Shown in pieces: positions 13,955 to 21,839 of a stretch of 26,811 nucleotides of DNA; the first letter of the stretch is position 1; the number at the start of each line of letters is the position of its first letter. The stretch is from Planctomycetales bacterium (GTDB lineage Bacteria > Planctomycetota > Phycisphaerae > SM23-33). The position numbers and the translations under genes were made by a program. The notes under the pieces were generated by a model that was not told where the DNA came from, did no database searches, and saw only the letters and a list, made by a program, of their open reading frames with translations. The stretch is taken from positions 1 through 26,811 of the forward strand of contig DAOWOP010000009.1 in the NCBI GenBank assembly GCA_030642005.1, given 5' to 3'.

Positions 13955-16900
13955 TTACCCCTCACGGGGCGCCGAGGCAATGTTCGCCAAATATTCGTCG
14001 ATTTTTTCGGCTGCCTTCCGGCCTGAGGCGATTGACGTGGCGACGTAGGATGCGCCGGTTACGAGGTCGCCGGCGGCGAAGACGCCGGGAATGTTCGTGG
14101 CGCAGGCCTTGGTGGTAATGCAGCCGGTTTCGTCGGTCGCAAGGCTCAACTGCTCGGCAATGGGTTCCGGCACGACCGGGTCGAACCCCATCGCCAGCAG
14201 GACGACGTCCACATTCAGCGTAAATTCGCCGCCGGCGACGGCCTCCATTACCGGCCCATTGGTCGAAGGTTTCCATGCGACCTGGACGGCTTCCAGCGAG
14301 GTGAGGTTGCCGTTCCCGCCGAAGGCCTTCGTCAAAACGCACCATCGGCGGTGAACGTTGGGCTGATCGAGCACATCGTTCTGCGGCGGGCTTTCCGCCT
14401 TCACCGAGGCCGGCAGGATTTCCAGTTGATGAACCTCCTTTGCGCCCTGGGCGATAGCGACCTCTACACAGTCTTCGCCGGTCAACCCGCCGCCAATGAC
14501 GGCGACAACCTTGTCTTTGACGCTTGCGGTTTCACCGAGGTTGCCGCTACGCAGGAACTCAATGCCGAACTGAACGCCTCGCATTTCCCGCCCCGGGACC
14601 TTCAGGTCCTTCGGCTGGGCAGCTCCGACGGCCAGCAGAACCGCGTCGAATTGCTCCTGCAATTCGTCGGCCTGGATGTCTTTTCCGACCTCTACGCCGG
14701 TTTGGAACTTTACACCCTCTGCGGTGAGTTGCTCGACGCGGCGGTCGATGAGTTCAGCCTCCAGTCGCCATTGCGGGATTCCGTATCGCATCAGCCCGCC
14801 GGCCTGGGCTTCGGCCTCAAAGACGGTAACATCGTGTCCGGCGCGCGCGAGTTGCTGAGCGGCGGCCAGGCCGGCCGGGCCCGCCCCGACAATCGCGACT
14901 GTTTTGCCTGTCTTTTCCGCAGCGGTCGCCGGCGTAACCCAGCCTTCGGACAAAGCGCGATCTGCAATTTCCCGCTCGATATCCCTGATGCCGACGGCGA
15001 AGCCGCCAAATTTCTTCTTGCACTCCTTTTCGCAGAAGGCGGGGCATATCCGCGAGGTAATCTCTGGGAAATTGTTCGTCTCGAACAGTTTCTCGGCTGC
15101 TTCTCGCCAACGCTCTTTGCGGGCAAGTTCGATCCATTGCGGGACCGGGCTTTCCAGCGGACAGCCCGCCCCCATGAGGCCTGCTTCGGCGCAGCGTGGG
15201 TTCATGCAGTCCATGCACCGGGCCGATGAAAGTTTGGCCGATTGCTGTTGATATTCCTCGTCCGTCGTATATGCGAACTCGGCGACGTCGGCTTCATATT
15301 GCCGCAGAAATTCGTGTTCGTTCTTATGCCAGCCCGGCAGGAGTTTTCGCAACCACCGGCTGCGCTTGAGGATATGGAGCATCCAGTCATAGACCGTCGT
15401 GCTCACGTCCCACCGCCAGGGTCCGATCTTCATCTTCCAGTGCCAGAGGTGGCGGTAGGATATTTTGTCTCCGTTGGCGGGGTTGACGTCGTATTTTTCG
15501 CGGTCGCGTGCGTATTTTTCATGGCTTGTCGATAGTTCCGCCAGGAATACGCCGTCTTTAATGAGCATCGCATCGGCGAGGTTATGGATGACTGCGCGTG
15601 TTACGGCGAAGGCGAAATCGGCGGTGTCTTTTTTATAAGTTTCGCTCACAGCCTGTGCGTAGCGCCTGGCGTACTCCGGCCCGCCCCAGCGTAGCAGATC
15701 GTACAGCCGGACGACGATCGCCTGCCTGTCGGCTTCGTCCAGTTCCGCGGCGGTCTCCATAACGCGGGCCGACATCTCCCGCAGGGCTTCGGACAATCTC
15801 TGACCTTGCCGGTATCGGCGGATGGTGCAGCGGCATTTTTCCTCCAGTTCCTTTTGCCAGGTAGATCGCTTCGGCGCTCCGCGGAACAGGTCCGGTTGGA
15901 CGAGAAGTTTCCGCCCCATGTTGAATGCGTAGAGGTTCTTGCGGAAATCGGCGCGGATGGTGTCCTTGATAGCCCATGCCATCGAGTGCATCGAGACGGG
16001 GATCAGGCCCTTCTGGAACGCAAAGCCCAGCATCATGATGTTGGCGTATATCTTGCTGCCGAGGTACTTCTGGCATATTCGCGAGATGTTCCGCGCGAGG
16101 AACTCATCGCCGCGGGTATTTGCGTGGACGATTTGTTCGAGTTCGTCCGGGTCGTAGTCGTCCCCGCCCATCAGGCCGGGGATAGTCGCGGTCTTGTCGG
16201 TGTTGACAACGGCGACGGTTCGGTCCGGCGAGGCGACTCGCGCTCTGCCTGTCGGGTCGATCGTCCTGGCCGCCTCCAGGGCGTCCAGACCGATCATGAG
16301 GTCGGCCTTGCCGTAAGGGATAATGGCGGTTGTCGGCTTGCCGGAGATATTGTATGCGACCTGGCTGACGACTCCGCCGTTGCGAATGGCCAGGCCCTTC
16401 TTGTCCAGGAAGAGGACGTCGTATCCTTCCTTATGCCCGGCGCGGACGAGGATGGTGGTGGCTACGCCGCATCCCATTCCGCCTACGCCGGCCAGGCAGC
16501 ACCGCCAAAGCCCGCCAAGAGAGCGTTTTTGCGGTTCGGGTATATCGTCCAGCCCCAGTTCCGGCACGCGCGACCTGGGTGTCGCTTTGCGTTTGATTGT
16601 AACCCGCTCGAAGGCTGAACACGCCCCGACCCGCTCACAGGCGCCGTCATCAACGCACCATGTCAGGTCCGTGTCCATCTTTGGGCCGTAGTCCGTTTCG
16701 ACGTGCTTCAGGCCCGGACAACCTGTTATCTCCGCGCACGCCAGGCAGAACCGGCAGATCTCCTGGTTGATGTTCATGTGCTGCCAGGTCGGCAGGAAGC
16801 CGTCCCGGCGGACGATCGCCCGTTCCGTCCGGCGTTTGCGCCTCATCCGCGTGATACCGCATTCCTTATCGGCGATGATTATCTTCACGCCGTCGGCCAG

Positions 16901-18685
16901 GAACGTTTCAGCCAGTAGTTGCCTGTATTCCTCGCGTTGTTCCGGGTCCACACGGACGATCGGCACTTCGCCGGTCAGGTCCATTGACCGAACGATCCTC
17001 TCGATGTCCTGTACGGGCGTGGTCGCGCCGACAACGTCGTACTCCACGCCGGGTGTCGGCTGATGGCCGGTCATGGCGGTGGTGCGGTTGTCCAGGATTA
17101 TGAAGGTGATGTCCTGGCCAAGTTTAATCGCCTGCGAGATGGCGATCTGCCCGGAGTGGAAGAAGGTCGAATCGCCCATGAAGACGACCTGCTTGTTTGT
17201 GATGAACGGGTCGGCGCCGCTGCCGGTGCCTGCGCCCAGGCCCATACCGGAGTAGTCGTGCATCAGGGGCGTATTCGGCGGGAACAGCAACATGGTGTAG
17301 CATCCGGTGTCGCCGTGGAACATCAGGTCCACCGGCCCGCAGCCGTGGGTCTTTGCCATATAGACCGGGTCCATGAAACGCTTCTTGATCTGGAGGCACA
17401 GGCCTGACGTATCGCGGTGCGGGCAGCCCGGGCAAAACGTAGGAATGCGGGGCGGCAGGGGCCCGACGTCCCGCCGGCCCGTCGCTTCAATCGTCTCGGT
17501 CTCTCGCTGTATGGCCGAAGGAACGGCAACCTTTGCCCCGGCGCTTTCAAGGCGTTTCAGCAGTTTCGCAAGGCGCTCGATAATAATCGAAGGGTGCAAC
17601 CCTCGTATTGAGGGGATGCCGTCATCTCCGCCGGGGAAATTCTTGCCCCAGACCTCCGTTTGTCCGGTAGGCCTGCCCGCCTGCCGGGCCTGGAGGATGA
17701 CCTCGCCGACCTGCTCCTCAAGGAAACCCCGGCGCTCCTCGACAATAACGATCCGCTCGCATTGGCCGGCAAATTGTTCGACGAGTTCGGCGTCGATGGG
17801 GTAACTCATACCGAATTTCAGGATCGGAAACTCACCGAGCAGTTCCATCTCGCTGAGGGCCTGGAGCAGATATGCGTGGGCCAGTCCGCTGGAGACGAAA
17901 CCAAGGGTCTTGCGTGTCTTGGCCGGATAGTCGATGCGGTTCAGCCCGCCCCGGCGCGCCTCGCGTACGGCGACGGCCTGGCGGTCGGCCATGTTCGCCT
18001 CCTGCCACCAGGTCCGCGGAGGCAGAAGGACGTACTTGTCCAGGTTAATCGCTTCGGTCTCCAGCGACGTCCGCTGATGCGTCGTCAGGCCGGGGTACTG
18101 GTTAGGCCCACAGATAACCGACCCGCCGCCGTCGGCGAGGTTGTTGGTCAGGATAAACCCCATGTACAATTCCGAAGCGGCGGAGATTTTAAATGCGGCA
18201 CCGACGAAGTCTTTTATTTCCTGCGGGTTGGACGGTTCGAGTGTCGGGATGAACAGGTGCTTTGAGATGTACCTGCTGTCGGCTGCGACCTGCGTGGAAT
18301 CGCTCCACGGGTCGTCGCCATAGACGACGACGGCCCCACCGTCGGGGTTTGCGCCCGCCAGGTTCCCGATGGCAAGTGCGTCGGCGGCTACGTGCACGCC
18401 GACGGACTTCATCACGATCATCCCCCTGCACCCGGCGACCTGCGAACCGTTGAGCATCGCCGCAGCCAGCGCTTCGTTGTTGTTGATTACGGCGCGGATT
18501 CCCTTTTCGTTCAGCAGGTCCTTTATCAGGGCCAGTGAATCGAAGAAGCCCGAGATGGGGCTGCCGGGATACCCGCCCAGCAGGTGCACCCCGCCTTCGG
18601 TCTCTAGGGCGCCCTTGACGAGCAGTTCGTTGCCGGTAAATATCTCCGGGCCGTCGCCGGCCAGAAATCTTGGGTCCACTTTCAT
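13955..18685 (-). CDS. Indolepyruvate-type 2-oxoacid oxidoreductase fused to GltD-like NAD(P)H module
   Basis: This is a 1576-residue fusion. Residues about 15-380 form the pyrimidine-binding and linker domains of a 2-oxoacid:ferredoxin oxidoreductase ('GGYPGSPISGFFDSL'). About 410-630 is the thiamine-diphosphate domain ('FCPGCPHRDTSGL', 'GDSTFFHSGQIA'). About 640-700 is a Cys-rich Fe-S segment ('CRFCLACAEITGC', 'CVDDGACERVGAC'). About 725-1000 is the gamma-type domain ('GVGGMGCGVATTILVRAG'), then a tail as in single-chain aerobic indolepyruvate oxidoreductases. From about 1150 comes a full GltD-type module: Cys motifs 'RCMDCMNPRC' and 'CPAFCEKEC', FAD site 'VAIVGAGPAGLAA', NAD(P) site 'VAVIGGGLTGEDC' and the closing 'GVFAAGDLVTGASYVATSIASGRKAAEKID'. 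I infer oxidative decarboxylation of an aryl or branched 2-oxoacid to acyl-CoA with electrons passed to NAD(P)+. It is probably cytoplasmic. No Shine-Dalgarno precedes the ATG. The substrate is unproven. Confidence 0.88.
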   Translation of the reverse strand: MKVDPRFLAGDGPEIFTGNELLVKGALETEGGVHLLGGYPGSPISGFFDSLALIKDLLNEKGIRAVINNNEALAAAMLNGSQVAGCRGMIVMKSVGVHVAADALAIGNLAGANPDGGAVVVYGDDPWSDSTQVAADSRYISKHLFIPTLEPSNPQEIKDFVGAAFKISAASELYMGFILTNNLADGGGSVICGPNQYPGLTTHQRTSLETEAINLDKYVLLPPRTWWQEANMADRQAVAVREARRGGLNRIDYPAKTRKTLGFVSSGLAHAYLLQALSEMELLGEFPILKFGMSYPIDAELVEQFAGQCERIVIVEERRGFLEEQVGEVILQARQAGRPTGQTEVWGKNFPGGDDGIPSIRGLHPSIIIERLAKLLKRLESAGAKVAVPSAIQRETETIEATGRRDVGPLPPRIPTFCPGCPHRDTSGLCLQIKKRFMDPVYMAKTHGCGPVDLMFHGDTGCYTMLLFPPNTPLMHDYSGMGLGAGTGSGADPFITNKQVVFMGDSTFFHSGQIAISQAIKLGQDITFIILDNRTTAMTGHQPTPGVEYDVVGATTPVQDIERIVRSMDLTGEVPIVRVDPEQREEYRQLLAETFLADGVKIIIADKECGITRMRRKRRTERAIVRRDGFLPTWQHMNINQEICRFCLACAEITGCPGLKHVETDYGPKMDTDLTWCVDDGACERVGACSAFERVTIKRKATPRSRVPELGLDDIPEPQKRSLGGLWRCCLAGVGGMGCGVATTILVRAGHKEGYDVLFLDKKGLAIRNGGVVSQVAYNISGKPTTAIIPYGKADLMIGLDALEAARTIDPTGRARVASPDRTVAVVNTDKTATIPGLMGGDDYDPDELEQIVHANTRGDEFLARNISRICQKYLGSKIYANIMMLGFAFQKGLIPVSMHSMAWAIKDTIRADFRKNLYAFNMGRKLLVQPDLFRGAPKRSTWQKELEEKCRCTIRRYRQGQRLSEALREMSARVMETAAELDEADRQAIVVRLYDLLRWGGPEYARRYAQAVSETYKKDTADFAFAVTRAVIHNLADAMLIKDGVFLAELSTSHEKYARDREKYDVNPANGDKISYRHLWHWKMKIGPWRWDVSTTVYDWMLHILKRSRWLRKLLPGWHKNEHEFLRQYEADVAEFAYTTDEEYQQQSAKLSSARCMDCMNPRCAEAGLMGAGCPLESPVPQWIELARKERWREAAEKLFETNNFPEITSRICPAFCEKECKKKFGGFAVGIRDIEREIADRALSEGWVTPATAAEKTGKTVAIVGAGPAGLAAAQQLARAGHDVTVFEAEAQAGGLMRYGIPQWRLEAELIDRRVEQLTAEGVKFQTGVEVGKDIQADELQEQFDAVLLAVGAAQPKDLKVPGREMRGVQFGIEFLRSGNLGETASVKDKVVAVIGGGLTGEDCVEVAIAQGAKEVHQLEILPASVKAESPPQNDVLDQPNVHRRWCVLTKAFGGNGNLTSLEAVQVAWKPSTNGPVMEAVAGGEFTLNVDVVLLAMGFDPVVPEPIAEQLSLATDETGCITTKACATNIPGVFAAGDLVTGASYVATSIASGRKAAEKIDEYLANIASAPREG

Positions 18686-18700
18686 CGTCGCATTATTCTA
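18686..18700 (-). promoter_or_regulatory. Candidate -10 element for the oxidoreductase-GltD gene
   Basis: Read on the minus strand, TAGAAT occupies 18700-18695, nine bases from the ATG at 18685. Transcription starting about seven bases downstream of it would leave almost no leader, in keeping with the absence of a ribosome site. The -35 region (TTCTCT near 18723) is poor, so this is tentative. Confidence 0.3.
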
Positions 18701-18744
18701 CGATACCGGAGGCGTCCAGAGAAACCTTTTTGATTGCCGGACGC

Positions 18745-18773
18745 TTGGCAGGCCTGTCGTTCTGGTGTATCAT
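18745..18773 (+). promoter_or_regulatory. Sigma70-type promoter for the ATPase operon
   Basis: TTGGCA (18745-18750) and TATCAT (18768-18773) are separated by exactly 17 bases; each hexamer differs from consensus at one position. The predicted start near 18780 lies about 45 bases before the ATPase ATG at 18826. This excludes the upstream in-frame ATG at 18670 as the start. Confidence 0.55.
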
Positions 18774-18825
18774 TCCCGACGGCGTGGTCGTTACATGCCG
18801 AAAATCCAGTGGCAAAGGAAAGACA

Positions 18826-20067
18826 ATGATAACCCTGATAGAAGCACTGAATTTCAGATGCCTGCGGTACGTGCGCCAACCGCTCAAACCGTTCATGGTT
18901 ATGGTAGGCCCGAACGCGAGCGGGAAGACAACATTTCTGGACGTTGTAGCCTTTCTCGGCACGCTGGTATCGGATGGACTGGAAGCTGCGGTTAGGGAAC
19001 GAACGCAGAACTTTCAGGATTTCGTGTGGGGACGAGAGGGCAAGTCCTTTGAATTGGCCATCGAAGTAAAGATTCCGGAAGACCGACAAGGGTTTTCAGA
19101 AAAGGGAGAATTTGACACGGTTCGATACGAAGTGCGAATCGGGATCGACCCGGAGACAGATGAAGTAGGTATCTTGGCGGAGAACGCTATTCTGAAGGTC
19201 TTTAAAGAGGATAAGCCGAAACGAAAAGGTTTTTTCCCCGATCCGCTTTCGCTGCCTGATAGTATTGTCTCAAAGCGCACTCGCAACGGTCACAAGGTTA
19301 TCAGCAAGGTTCATAGAGGCAATGATAATTTCACTCCTGAATCTGGCAAAGGTTTTTTTGTGCCGTTTAAATTAGGATCTCAAAAGTCTGCGCTGGGTAA
19401 TCTGCCGCAAGACGAGAAGGCTTTTCCTGTTTGCACATGGTTTAAGCAGTTCCTTGCAGAAGGTGTACAAAGAATCGTCCTGAACAGTCTTTTGATCCGC
19501 AAGGCCAGTCCGCCAGGACAGGTCCGAGGGTTCAAGCCCGATGGCTCGAATCTTCCATGGGTAATTGCTGACTTGGAAAAGGACAAAGATCGTTTGCAGG
19601 ACTGGGTGTCCCACTTGCAGACGGCGCTGCCGGACTTGGAAGGAATACGCACTATCGAGCGGCCCGACGACAAGCATCGGTATATCATGCTGCAATATCG
19701 AGGGGGGCTGGAGGTGCCTTCGTGGATGGCTTCTGACGGGACGTTGAGGCTGCTGGCGCTGACGCTCCCGGCATATATGTCGGGTTTCATGGGCGTTTAT
19801 CTGATCGAAGAACCGGAGAACGGTATTCACCCCAAGGCCGTTGAAACCATGTTTCAGTCGCTGTCTTCGGTATATGACGGGCAGATTCTTATGGCTACGC
19901 ATTCGCCCGTGATGCTGAGCATCGTGGATGCGGATAAGGTTCTCTGTTTTGCCAGGACGGATGAAGGCGCCACTGACATCGTTCTGGGGAGCGATCATCC
20001 GGCTTTGAAAGACTGGCAGGGCGAGACAAATCTTGGCGTCTTGTATGCGGGGGGCGTACTGGGATGA
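18826..20067 (+). CDS. RecF/OLD-like AAA ATPase (AAA_21 type)
   Basis: The 413-residue SMC/RecF-style ATPase has Walker A 'GPNASGKTTF' (28-37), the signature-like 'ASDGTLRLLALTLPAY' (about 300-315), Walker B 'YLIEEPENGIHP' (about 325-336) and switch His 'ATHSPVML' (about 355-362). The long insert between A and signature is the usual place for the arms of this family. ATG 18826 is chosen over the in-frame ATG 18670 because AAAGGAA lies six bases upstream and a good promoter sits in between. Its stop overlaps the next gene start as ATGA. ATPases of this type paired with a TOPRIM-like partner occur in phage-defence modules (OLD, Gabija, PARIS families). Defence is inferred from this pairing and not shown. 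The gene is less GC-rich than its neighbours. Confidence 0.85.
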   Translation: MITLIEALNFRCLRYVRQPLKPFMVMVGPNASGKTTFLDVVAFLGTLVSDGLEAAVRERTQNFQDFVWGREGKSFELAIEVKIPEDRQGFSEKGEFDTVRYEVRIGIDPETDEVGILAENAILKVFKEDKPKRKGFFPDPLSLPDSIVSKRTRNGHKVISKVHRGNDNFTPESGKGFFVPFKLGSQKSALGNLPQDEKAFPVCTWFKQFLAEGVQRIVLNSLLIRKASPPGQVRGFKPDGSNLPWVIADLEKDKDRLQDWVSHLQTALPDLEGIRTIERPDDKHRYIMLQYRGGLEVPSWMASDGTLRLLALTLPAYMSGFMGVYLIEEPENGIHPKAVETMFQSLSSVYDGQILMATHSPVMLSIVDADKVLCFARTDEGATDIVLGSDHPALKDWQGETNLGVLYAGGVLG

Positions 20068-20702
20068 TAAACGACAGCGCCCGCAAGGACCTTGTTGTTC
20101 TTCTGGCCGACAAGAACACGGAGTATGCAGTAAGAGGGGTACTGGACCGGCCTGATGCCTTGGGAATCCGTCCGATATTGGCGGATTTGTTCGTACATCT
20201 GCACAACGACCCCGGCTGTTTGAGGGAGGGACACGAATTCCTGCGATCATTCACTAATCAGTATCGGCATGCGATTGTTATGCTGGACCGGGAAGGATGT
20301 GGGCGACAGGAATCGACACGTCAGGAACTTGAAGAGCAGATTGAGGAGCGATTATCTAATAATGGTTGGGCTGGCCGTGCGGCTGCAATTGTCCTCGATC
20401 CGGAACTTGAGATATGGGTATGGAGCGATTCTCCAGAGGTTGATAATGCTCTGGGCTGGTTGGGGCGGACACCCGATTTGAGAAACTGGCTTCGGGAGCA
20501 GGAACTGTTGGGCGAGGACGCACAAAAACCTGCTCGTCCCAAAGAGGCGCTTGAGCAGGCACTGATACTGGTCCGAAAACCCCGCTCTTCGTCGATTTAC
20601 ATGCAACTGGCCAAAACGGTCAGCCTTCGTCGGTGTGATGACCCGGCGTTCGTCAAATTCAGAACAATTCTGAAAAACTGGTTCGCAAAGAGTGAAACAT
20701 AA
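20064..20702 (+). CDS. TOPRIM/DUF4276-like putative effector paired with the ATPase
   Basis: The 212-residue protein is translationally coupled to the ATPase (ATGA overlap). Visible landmarks resemble TOPRIM-fold nucleases of the DUF4276 type: 'VVLLADKNTEYAVRGVL' with an acidic residue near 20, 'AIVMLDREGCG' with D75 and E77, and 'AIVLDPELEIWVWSD' (about 109-123), like the 'PELEAWLLAD' segment I recall from DUF4276 proteins. The C-terminal half is helical and basic. I cannot place it in a named family with certainty. The overlap with an AAA_21 ATPase suggests a complex in which ATPase sensing triggers the partner's nuclease or other effector activity. There is no signal peptide or membrane segment. 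It could also be a regulator of the ATPase with no catalysis of its own. Confidence 0.7.
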   Translation: MINDSARKDLVVLLADKNTEYAVRGVLDRPDALGIRPILADLFVHLHNDPGCLREGHEFLRSFTNQYRHAIVMLDREGCGRQESTRQELEEQIEERLSNNGWAGRAAAIVLDPELEIWVWSDSPEVDNALGWLGRTPDLRNWLREQELLGEDAQKPARPKEALEQALILVRKPRSSSIYMQLAKTVSLRRCDDPAFVKFRTILKNWFAKSET

Positions 20703-20730
20703 GCACGCACACGAAAGAAGGAAACTCACA

Positions 20731-21792
20731 ATGGCGACACGGCTGGTAAAAACGAAATTCAAGGATAATTACTGGCGGATTTACCATGGGCGGGATGAGG
20801 TTATGCTCAAAAGCCTCGAAGAACTGCCGGGCGACGCCGGCGGCGTCAAAATCGTTCTGCAATCGAGCACCAAAGGTTTTTCGCACTTCCTCTATTCGAT
20901 AGATGATGCGCCGTTTGAAAAGTCAGCCGACGGCGGTATCGAGGTGCATTTCAAAAAGGGCGGCGCCTCGGACCAGCATACCACCGTCGTTGTAAAGGCT
21001 GTCGCCGGCGACGGGACCGAAACGAAACCGTACACACTCAAGTTCGGCTACTACCCGACGGAGTTCTATGAGGCGAGCAACCTGACCGGCTATCCGAACG
21101 TAATTCTTATGGACAGCAAACCCGTTCTGAACTTCCACGCCGGCGAAGTGGAAGACTGGTATGGGCTTGAGCCGACAAAGGAAGAAAGACAGTTCGCATC
21201 AGAAAAATGGGGCGCCCTCATCAGGGACGCCGAGACGGATTACGAAAAGGCGAAGGTGCTGATAAAGTCCCTGATGGACGACCTCTGGCCTCACAACGGC
21301 AACCCGTCGGACGAGCAGGAAAAGGCCCGCCCGTTCGAGCAGTACAAGCGAATGGTCTCCGGCAAGGACAAAGGCTGGTGCACTAACTTCGCAGTCATCT
21401 TCGTTCACGCCTGCAATTGCCTGGGGATTACAGCCCGCCGCATACACATGCAGCAAGTCCACTCCTCCTCGGACAAGTGCAGAATCCAGAGGGGATCATT
21501 GCATTCCACGACTGAAATATTTGACAGACAATTAAACCACTGGGTGTGGATGGACATAAGTTTCTACGCACTGGGCGCATACCTGGGCGAGGAGGGGCCT
21601 CTGAATATGGCCGAACTGCACCTCTTTCTCAACCAGCCCGCCCGGAGGGAGCGATTGAGATTTCACATCTATAACCTCGATGATAAATCTGATAAGATTC
21701 TCCCGCTGGAAGAATGTCCGAAAAAGACGTTCGGCTGCTGGGAAGGATGGGATTTCGAGTTTCATTACAGCAAATCGGATATTAGCGAATAA
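20731..21792 (+). CDS. Transglutaminase-like protein (cytoplasmic)
   Basis: The 353-residue protein has a beta-rich N-terminal part (about 1-110), a helical linker and a transglutaminase-like core with the complete triad: C217 in 'GWCTNFAVIFVHACNCLGI', H258 in 'LHSTTEIF' and D275 in 'HWVWMDISF'. No signal peptide or membrane segment is visible, so it probably acts in the cytoplasm as a protease, amidase or crosslinking enzyme. The in-frame ATG at 20692 overlaps the previous gene; I choose ATG 20731 because GAAGGAA lies about eight bases upstream. It follows the TOPRIM-like gene by 28 bases and precedes the deacetylase-like gene by 47, so all may share one transcript. Its substrate cannot be told. 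Confidence 0.82.
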   Translation: MATRLVKTKFKDNYWRIYHGRDEVMLKSLEELPGDAGGVKIVLQSSTKGFSHFLYSIDDAPFEKSADGGIEVHFKKGGASDQHTTVVVKAVAGDGTETKPYTLKFGYYPTEFYEASNLTGYPNVILMDSKPVLNFHAGEVEDWYGLEPTKEERQFASEKWGALIRDAETDYEKAKVLIKSLMDDLWPHNGNPSDEQEKARPFEQYKRMVSGKDKGWCTNFAVIFVHACNCLGITARRIHMQQVHSSSDKCRIQRGSLHSTTEIFDRQLNHWVWMDISFYALGAYLGEEGPLNMAELHLFLNQPARRERLRFHIYNLDDKSDKILPLEECPKKTFGCWEGWDFEFHYSKSDISE

Positions 21793-21839
21793 AAAAAAGG
21801 CACATTTGTCGTCCCTGACGGGAGACAGGATTTACTTTC

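Noticed and set aside
15806..16618. 270-codon plus-strand frame inside the fusion gene
   Set aside because: It is antisense to the gamma-type domain, whose motifs are clear on the minus strand.
18670..18825. N-terminal extension of the ATPase from ATG 18670
   Set aside because: It would overlap the start of the divergent fusion gene and span the likely promoter at 18745-18773. The ribosome site supports 18826.
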